Part shown: in pieces, positions 5,454 to 5,794 of the stretch | Layout: every line of letters begins with the position of its first letter | How positions within the stretch are numbered: position 1 is the stretch's first letter | DNA from: Planctomycetota bacterium | GTDB taxonomy: Bacteria > Planctomycetota > Phycisphaerae > WQYP01 | Length of the DNA: 5,794 nucleotides | Direction: 5' to 3' | NCBI GenBank assembly: GCA_021816165.1 | Contig: JAKAYZ010000185.1 | Span: 1 to 5,794, forward strand | The notes under the pieces: model-generated | The model's input: the letters and a program-made list of their open reading frames with translations, nothing else | Told to the model about the DNA's origin: nothing | Database searches by the model: none | Translations under genes and position numbers: made by a program

Positions 5454-5794
5454 TCAATAAGCATGGGGATGGCGAAAACCACGAAACAGCGTTTCCACCA
5501 GAATTCGTAAATCCAGCAGCGGTGACCAATGATTGAGATAATACATGTCATATTGCAACCGCTTGCGAAAACTGGTTCGTCCACGGTAACCGCGTACCTG
5601 GGCGTAGCCGGTCATACCCGCGCGCATCTTCAGACGCGTGGCAAAGCCCGGAATATCCTCCACAATTTTTTCCATGATCTCCGGACGCTCCGGCCGCGGC
5701 CCGACCAGCGACATATCTCCCTTGAGCACGTTGAACAATTGCGGTAACTCATCAAGGCTGGTGCGACGCAGCCATCGGCCCAGTCGTGTGCAAC
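5454..5794 (-). CDS. Bacterial sugar transferase (polyprenyl-phosphate glycosylphosphotransferase), C-terminal part
   Basis: Membrane-bound enzyme that moves a sugar phosphate from a nucleotide sugar to undecaprenyl phosphate, the first step in making exopolysaccharide or O-antigen repeat units. The reading frame enters from the right edge and the visible 112 codons are the C-terminal part of the catalytic domain. Diagnostic stretches are RRTSLDELPQLFNVLKGDMS (about 9-28 of the visible part), LVGPRPERPE (29-38), and IPGFATRLKMRAGMTGYAQV, then YDMYYLNHWSPLLDLRI. These match the WcaJ/ExoY/PglC-type domain. The N-terminal membrane helices and the catalytic Asp-Glu pair would lie outside the window. 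It sits on the same strand 68 bases upstream of the first BMC-P gene and could share a transcript with it, though no biochemical link to a microcompartment is known. Confidence 0.94.
   Translation of the reverse strand, partial: CTRLGRWLRRTSLDELPQLFNVLKGDMSLVGPRPERPEIMEKIVEDIPGFATRLKMRAGMTGYAQVRGYRGRTSFRKRLQYDMYYLNHWSPLLDLRILVETLFRGFRHPHAY

Noticed and set aside
5372..5584. Minus-strand ORF of 70 codons spanning the sugar transferase end and the spacer
   Set aside because: It overlaps the clear transferase frame, and the part in the spacer is only about 25 codons long with no recognisable motif.

Overview
The window looks like a chromosomal segment from a member of the Planctomycetota or a relative in the PVC superphylum, with moderate GC content. 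The inference rests on three things: three different EutN/CcmL-type bacterial microcompartment (BMC) vertex genes in a row, a squalene-hopene cyclase, and a double-domain 6-pyruvoyl-tetrahydropterin-synthase-like protein of about 270 residues, a form I associate with planctomycetes. No single gene proves the taxon.

Left part, plus strand (1-2307): the C-terminal 184 codons of a squalene-hopene cyclase, a 282-bp spacer with no convincing gene, a complete acylphosphatase and a complete ABC-2-type permease. The last two are 39 bp apart. The cyclase ends in a perfect 14-bp inverted repeat lying inside the reading frame.

Right part, minus strand (5794 down to 2285): the C-terminal part of a polyprenyl-phosphate glycosylphosphotransferase (bacterial sugar transferase), three BMC vertex (BMC-P) genes, a 117-residue protein of unknown function with a lysine-rich tail, an integral membrane protein of unknown function joined to it by a TAATG overlap, and the tandem PTPS/QueD protein. 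The six genes from the first BMC-P to the PTPS run the same way with gaps of at most 58 bp, so they could form one operon. The PTPS gene converges on the ABC permease and the two coding regions overlap by 23 bp.

Functionally, the BMC-P proteins cap the vertices of a polyhedral protein shell. PVC-group BMCs studied so far break down fucose and rhamnose through lactaldehyde. No BMC hexamer gene, aldehyde dehydrogenase or aldolase is visible here, so either the rest of the compartment lies elsewhere or these vertices serve another shell. The most interesting part is the pairing of the vertex genes with the lysine-tailed protein and its coupled membrane partner. The sugar transferase (extracellular polysaccharide) and the cyclase (hopanoids) have no evident biochemical link to the shell.
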